Below, in pieces: positions 46,909 through 51,297 of a DNA stretch of 51,297 bases. Location of the stretch: positions 1-51,297 of IMG/VR virus record IMGVR_UViG_3300013111_000216; one strand, given 5' to 3'. The translations under genes were made by a program, and so were the position numbers. The stretch comes from a virus. How positions within the stretch are numbered: the first letter of the stretch is position 1; every line of letters begins with the position of its first letter. The notes under the pieces are model-generated. The model saw only the letters and a list, made by a program, of their open reading frames with translations. It was not told where the DNA came from and did not search any database.

Positions 46909-49900
46909 CTACTTGGGTTCTGGTAGCGCGACGACGTTTTCACTGGTTACACCTCGCCAGCCTTTGATCTTCCTATGTGTTTTGAAATAAGCTCTGTCCA
47001 TCTTCTGCTCAAGCTCAAGGAATCTCTTTTCAAACAAGTATTCCTTTTGCATAAGCTCGGTTTCACTAATGTCTTCGTTCATCGCCTGCTTATGCACCCA
47101 ACCAAATCCTCGCTTGAGTTCTTCCATATCCCTGCCGACCCTCAACCACTCTGGTTTCCTAACGTAGGAGAACGAGAACTGGTTCAAAAGGAACTGATGC
47201 CAATAAGCATGTTCTCGATAAAGGATTCTGTGAACCAACTCATCAGTATCATTCCAGAAAGAATCACCCATCGCCTCTGCAATGTCGTCACCGAACCCAG
47301 GGATTCCCCTAGTCAACTTAACCCACGGCAAAGCTTCGACATAGATATACTTCGCCATGTCTGCAAACTGGCCGTAGTTAACACCTAAGCCATTCGGCAG
47401 ATTTATTCGCCTCAGGTCGTATTCATCATAGATCGGACCGCCCGAGGGTTTTTGATTATTCAACAAAGCAATAATAATAGGGAACATTGGTGTCAACTGG
47501 TATTTCTCTGAAGCCAACGCATCCGCGATAGGTCTCTGCGACACCCCGGCAAACTCCCTAACCTGCCGATAAAGGTGGCGCAACACAAGGTTGAACGGGG
47601 TACTCACGGCCGTTACCAGTTCGAACTCAGCTCCTTCATCGTCGACCAACCTCTTAACATACCGCACTCCCCAATCATCATCTTCGTATCCCAACGAGTT
47701 CATGAGAAAGTCTACTGCGATATTCGAAGCGATCATGAGACCCAGTGCGCCTGTTGCCCCAGCGTGGTAGATATTCCTATCCTTCCAAGTCCTTGGTTTG
47801 TTCAGCGCAGGGGTCTGCCTCACAGTCTCCTTAATATTATCTAACACCAACTTAGACATTGCTATCTTAAACGTTGGTGTGTATAGCCACCACATACCCT
47901 TCGTTCTCAACTTAGGATGCACACTTGTATAGGCGCCGTGGAATCTATTCGCCGTCCACGCGGCTTCCTCAATAGTGAACCCTTTATCTACCAACATCAT
48001 AGCTGTTGCAACACGCTGGATTCTATCCATCTGCCAAGCCAACTTCCATGCGATCAACCTATAAAACGGCGAAGCAGTTGCCACCGTCTGAGCGGCTCTA
48101 CCAACGTTCTTCCCAAGATGCTTGGCGACAGAATCCCCTTCCTTCTTCTCATTCTCCCACATTGTGAGATCATAAATCATCCTGTTATACCAAGGACCTT
48201 TTTTCATTTTGTCTATTTCAAGATCCCTATATGGACTTGGATAAGGTTGTCCCGCTACACCGTTCCACAACACGGCCTGGGCGAACGTCGACATAACCAT
48301 ATGATCCTTCGCCGCCCGAGCCATATATTCCAGCATATTGAATGAATCTTCACCCAACCCATCTGCGCCGTACAAATGCTTAAATGCCTTACCTACGTAG
48401 TGTGGAAACAGGAGGGCACGAGACCTGGCCACTGCCGCGTGCTGGAACAAGTTGTAAGTAGCCAGCAACAACGGCTTTGTAAACGACCACAGTTTGATCT
48501 TAGTCACTAACCGCGCAAACGGATTATATTCCACGTGGAAGTTGTTCATAGATTGGATATAGTTCAAGAGAACCTTATCAACCTTATACCCCTCCAACAT
48601 CTTGAACCCGCGTGGCGGGTAAGACCAGAAGATCTGCCAACCCTTGTCTTCAATCGGCCCTGTTTGAGCCTGCAGCTTCTCATTCGGCGCTAGCTTCCGA
48701 ACAAGCCCGTCTTCAATACCTGCACGGATAACAGTGTTCCACGCGATATCGTTGGCGGCCATAAAGCCGTATTCCCAAACACTATCTATTATATCAACCT
48801 TCTCTGGATCAAACCCTCCGGGGTATTCCCCAGTTTCTTCATCCTTCTCCAGTAGATCACTTATGAAAAACGTACGACGCTTTTGTCGCATCTTGTAACT
48901 TAGCGACTGTAGGGTACTCAAAGTCCTCTTCGGGTTATGCTTTACATCGCTAGCAAACCAGCTCATCATTATGTGAACAAACCCTGCAGCTTCCTCATCT
49001 GGGGTTCTTTTCTTAGCAAGTTCCACAGTTCTAACAAACTCTTCGAGAGCAGCTTGGCTATCTGGCGAGGAATTCTGAGGACGCCCCAACTCTCTATTCG
49101 CCCAATTCAACATAGTGTCAAAGTGGTCATACTCGAGGATACCAGACGCCTTAGCTGCTTGTCTGACCTCTTGGAAGAACGCCCTGATTAGTTGCCTACC
49201 AGGTTCTATTTTATTCCTCATTGCCGCAGGGACTTCTGCTTCATACCTCGATTGTGGTAGATCTGAGTAGAGAGCGAGAGCCCGACGTTCCTCTCTCGTC
49301 AAACCCAACGCATCTATCCCACGCATAACCATCTTAATCTGTTGCAAAACAGCATCTTGGCGAGTGGCCCAAAGGGGGATTGCTCTTTCTAATCTACCCT
49401 TCCCGACACCTCTAAACAACGCGCCGTGTTCAAAGTAATTCTCAAGCCTCCGGATGCCTTCCTTGTTATTCAACAAAGAACCCAACGGAGCGTGATCGTC
49501 CATCGCCGCTCTGATATACTGCCCAGGTAGAGCATCATCCCCTGTGCCTTCCAGTGCACCTATGAATGCATTCTCGAAGAAGCTACTCGCCTCTGGTGAC
49601 AGCGGCTCTTTATGAAAACCAAAGTCTGATGTTCTATTATAGAGATTCAGCAAATGCTCACGGGCCATATTAAGAACCGCCAACCTCTCCTGGTTCATCT
49701 CTATCGCCTTATTGAACATAATGAAGTTTAGGAAATCGTTAGCGAATGCCTCTTGTCCTCCAACTTCACCATACTTATCCACATACTCAGTTTGGAAATA
49801 CCGACGTTGTTCACCAGTCATAGAGTGTACCCAAAGGTGGGCAAACTCATGAGCTATTGTTCCAAGATCTCCGGAGCGGAAAATAGATATAGCCGCCTGT

Positions 49901-51297
49901 GTCTGGTTTCTCAACCAAGTGGCACCCTTCACAACCTTCTTATCGTTCCCACGTTGGAAGACAGGATCTTGGGCCCAATCAACAAGATCGGGTGTTATCT
50001 GAAGATACAAATCATCAAAGAAGGTTTTACTACTATATCGTCCAGATTCTACTTTACCTGTTGTCAATTTGGATCGTGGACCGGACTCGTTACTATTCCT
50101 TCCTTTCGCAATCTTCTTGAGTTTACCAGGAAGGGACTCACCATAAAAGTTAAGAGTCCCCTTCCCTCCATTGCGAATGAACCTAGTCCGCATTGAGTTG
50201 AATTCCCCAAACCCAAAACTACCGGCTTGAATCATCAAAGCGTGTTCCTCACTCGGGAAAGCTATCTCAGTAAACCCACGCTTATGTGCTTCGATGACTA
50301 GATCTTTTAGAACATGATCCAACCACATGCCGTTCATTCCCGGGGATGGCGCATAGTCACCCTGCTTATAGTTATACGCATCCACCCAAATCGCTATAAG
50401 GTCTTCATTATCGCTTATAAAATCTATTAAGTCGTAATACCTACGCTTTGCCTCTTTTGCTGTTATATTCCCACTAACCAATTCTTCTTCTATCTCAGCC
50501 TTAAGGTCCTGCATCTTCTCGTCAAGCTTTTGCATATCTGTTATATTAAATCTCTCAATAAAACTCTCTAAAGTATGAACAACTGTAGAATGCTCTTCTC
50601 TATCTTTTACTGTCTCTTTTGCTATTGACTGTAATTGAAGACGAGCGTGATTATAATAAGTCTCCGTTATAGCACGTTGTAATGTATTAGGATTCAACTT
50701 CCTACCGTTCATTCCACCTTTCTTATATGCCTGTACTAAGTCATATCCATATCCATCTGTGTCTCCTATCCAAGTATAAAAATCACTCATTAACAAATCA
50801 GGGTCTCGCAATATACTAACATCCCCTAGGTATAAAACCTGTCCGACATAATCTCTTATCGCTGTATTTCCTACTAAAGATTTTGCAACTTTTTGATTTC
50901 GTTGACTTAAGAAATTATACCCGTACTTATTCCCTTTCTGATGATGATCGCTCTGTATTTCAATCACGAACATCACCTTCCCGTTTTCGCCCATTCTCAC
51001 ATCAAAACGGGCGTGGGCCATATTGACTCGACCGTAAGGAGTCTCTTTTCTATAGTGGGAACTTGACCTACCTGGTCCTGTAGAGGTAAAATACAACCTC
51101 TCAACATAATCCGTATTATCCATATCAGACGCACCAGAATGCTGCACATCCGTTTCGGTAGTCGTTAATGAGCTACCATCATACCCGTCAATTAGTTTCT
51201 CTTGTAGCACAATTCCTTTTATAAAATCAACAAGATCCTCGTTCACAGAGGTCATCTTCCCGTCTTCGCCTAATTCGTGATTGAATAAAACACTATA
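46909..51297 (-). CDS. Giant polyvalent virion protein, C-terminal part with metallopeptidase motif (partial in window)
   Basis: Residues about 1290-2712 of the giant protein, continuing in frame from base 120 through the contig junction. Near residue 1362 is the motif FVIEIQSDHHQKG, followed later by a helix-rich AHKRG..EIAFPS segment. To my recollection this pair recurs in large polyvalent phage proteins. Around residue 1733 IAHEFAHLWVHSM carries HExxH of a zincin metallopeptidase. The rest is mostly helical with short hydrophobic segments such as GLMIASNIAVDFLM, fitting a protein that threads into or through a membrane on ejection. The gene ends in TAG at 46909, facing the last plus-strand gene across 17 bp. 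No RNA polymerase or lytic transglycosylase motif was recognised. Confidence 0.9.
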   Translation of the reverse strand, partial: YSVLFNHELGEDGKMTSVNEDLVDFIKGIVLQEKLIDGYDGSSLTTTETDVQHSGASDMDNTDYVERLYFTSTGPGRSSSHYRKETPYGRVNMAHARFDVRMGENGKVMFVIEIQSDHHQKGNKYGYNFLSQRNQKVAKSLVGNTAIRDYVGQVLYLGDVSILRDPDLLMSDFYTWIGDTDGYGYDLVQAYKKGGMNGRKLNPNTLQRAITETYYNHARLQLQSIAKETVKDREEHSTVVHTLESFIERFNITDMQKLDEKMQDLKAEIEEELVSGNITAKEAKRRYYDLIDFISDNEDLIAIWVDAYNYKQGDYAPSPGMNGMWLDHVLKDLVIEAHKRGFTEIAFPSEEHALMIQAGSFGFGEFNSMRTRFIRNGGKGTLNFYGESLPGKLKKIAKGRNSNESGPRSKLTTGKVESGRYSSKTFFDDLYLQITPDLVDWAQDPVFQRGNDKKVVKGATWLRNQTQAAISIFRSGDLGTIAHEFAHLWVHSMTGEQRRYFQTEYVDKYGEVGGQEAFANDFLNFIMFNKAIEMNQERLAVLNMAREHLLNLYNRTSDFGFHKEPLSPEASSFFENAFIGALEGTGDDALPGQYIRAAMDDHAPLGSLLNNKEGIRRLENYFEHGALFRGVGKGRLERAIPLWATRQDAVLQQIKMVMRGIDALGLTREERRALALYSDLPQSRYEAEVPAAMRNKIEPGRQLIRAFFQEVRQAAKASGILEYDHFDTMLNWANRELGRPQNSSPDSQAALEEFVRTVELAKKRTPDEEAAGFVHIMMSWFASDVKHNPKRTLSTLQSLSYKMRQKRRTFFISDLLEKDEETGEYPGGFDPEKVDIIDSVWEYGFMAANDIAWNTVIRAGIEDGLVRKLAPNEKLQAQTGPIEDKGWQIFWSYPPRGFKMLEGYKVDKVLLNYIQSMNNFHVEYNPFARLVTKIKLWSFTKPLLLATYNLFQHAAVARSRALLFPHYVGKAFKHLYGADGLGEDSFNMLEYMARAAKDHMVMSTFAQAVLWNGVAGQPYPSPYRDLEIDKMKKGPWYNRMIYDLTMWENEKKEGDSVAKHLGKNVGRAAQTVATASPFYRLIAWKLAWQMDRIQRVATAMMLVDKGFTIEEAAWTANRFHGAYTSVHPKLRTKGMWWLYTPTFKIAMSKLVLDNIKETVRQTPALNKPRTWKDRNIYHAGATGALGLMIASNIAVDFLMNSLGYEDDDWGVRYVKRLVDDEGAEFELVTAVSTPFNLVLRHLYRQVREFAGVSQRPIADALASEKYQLTPMFPIIIALLNNQKPSGGPIYDEYDLRRINLPNGLGVNYGQFADMAKYIYVEALPWVKLTRGIPGFGDDIAEAMGDSFWNDTDELVHRILYREHAYWHQFLLNQFSFSYVRKPEWLRVGRDMEELKRGFGWVHKQAMNEDISETELMQKEYLFEKRFLELEQKMDRAYFKTHRKIKGWRGVTSENVVALPEPK
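51179..51297. repeat. Terminal direct repeat (copy 2), assembly overlap
   Basis: Identical to bases 1-119. Joining the copies makes one uninterrupted 8,139-base minus-strand gene from the pieces at 1-3869 and 46909-51297. Confidence 0.93.

Noticed and set aside
46909-51297. N4-type virion RNA polymerase in the giant protein
   Set aside because: No polymerase motifs were recognisable; methylase and zincin motifs explain parts of it instead.

Overview
The window is a complete circular assembly of a tailed-phage genome. Bases 1-119 are repeated exactly at 51179-51297, inside an open reading frame, so the unique genome is about 51,178 bp and one giant gene runs through the contig junction. The phage is most likely a podovirus: small terminase, tail fibre, large terminase, portal, acidic scaffold, SU10-type capsid protein, tail tubes A and B, a gp13-like GNAT-fold protein and three internal or ejected proteins follow one another much as genes 8-19 do in T7. 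No integrase, repressor, single-subunit RNA polymerase or CRISPR array was seen. Shine-Dalgarno sequences and a 3TM-type holin with a T7-like amidase indicate a bacterial host. Promoter-like sites of the -24/-12 class hint at a host that uses sigma-54, probably a proteobacterium; that is an inference.

Layout. Leftward (minus) block, 22586 down to 1 and then 51297 down to 46909: five virion or appendage proteins, a cupin, membrane protein, holin, amidase, small terminase, fibre, large terminase, portal, scaffold, capsid, tail tubes and ejection proteins. It ends in a 2,712-residue polyvalent protein that carries a DNA methyltransferase domain, an HEFAH metallopeptidase motif and an EIQSD-type domain. 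Between 22587 and 23329 lies a divergent control region with six GTTAG..CTAAC palindromes followed by four tandem sigma-54-like promoter motifs. Rightward (plus) block, 23330-46891: many tiny early proteins (several Cys-rich, one Lar-like), a beta-helix protein, a tRNA-rich stretch, then replication and recombination genes: ATP-dependent ligase, Cas4/RecB-like nuclease, Sak4-like ATPase with an SSB-like partner, a ParB-methyltransferase fusion, a uracil-DNA-glycosylase/DNA polymerase A fusion and a DUF3987-like ATPase. The two blocks converge with only 17 bp between stop codons.

Three layers of DNA signal stand out beyond the genes. First, a 15-bp palindrome GTTMCA-N3-TGKAAC occurs ten times, mostly in short gaps between genes and roughly every few kb around the circle (about 0.01 expected by chance). 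Second, TTAC words phased every 9 bp form small iteron-like arrays; three of these share the 13-mer TTACGTATATTAC oriented towards the downstream genes. Third, 27.3-28.0 kb holds four abnormal tRNA-like elements. Two lack an arm, and two have the 3' half placed before the 5' half, as in circularly permuted tRNA genes. A normal tRNA-Lys lies at 31.07 kb and a Gly-like tRNA with a nine-base anticodon loop at 35.3 kb.
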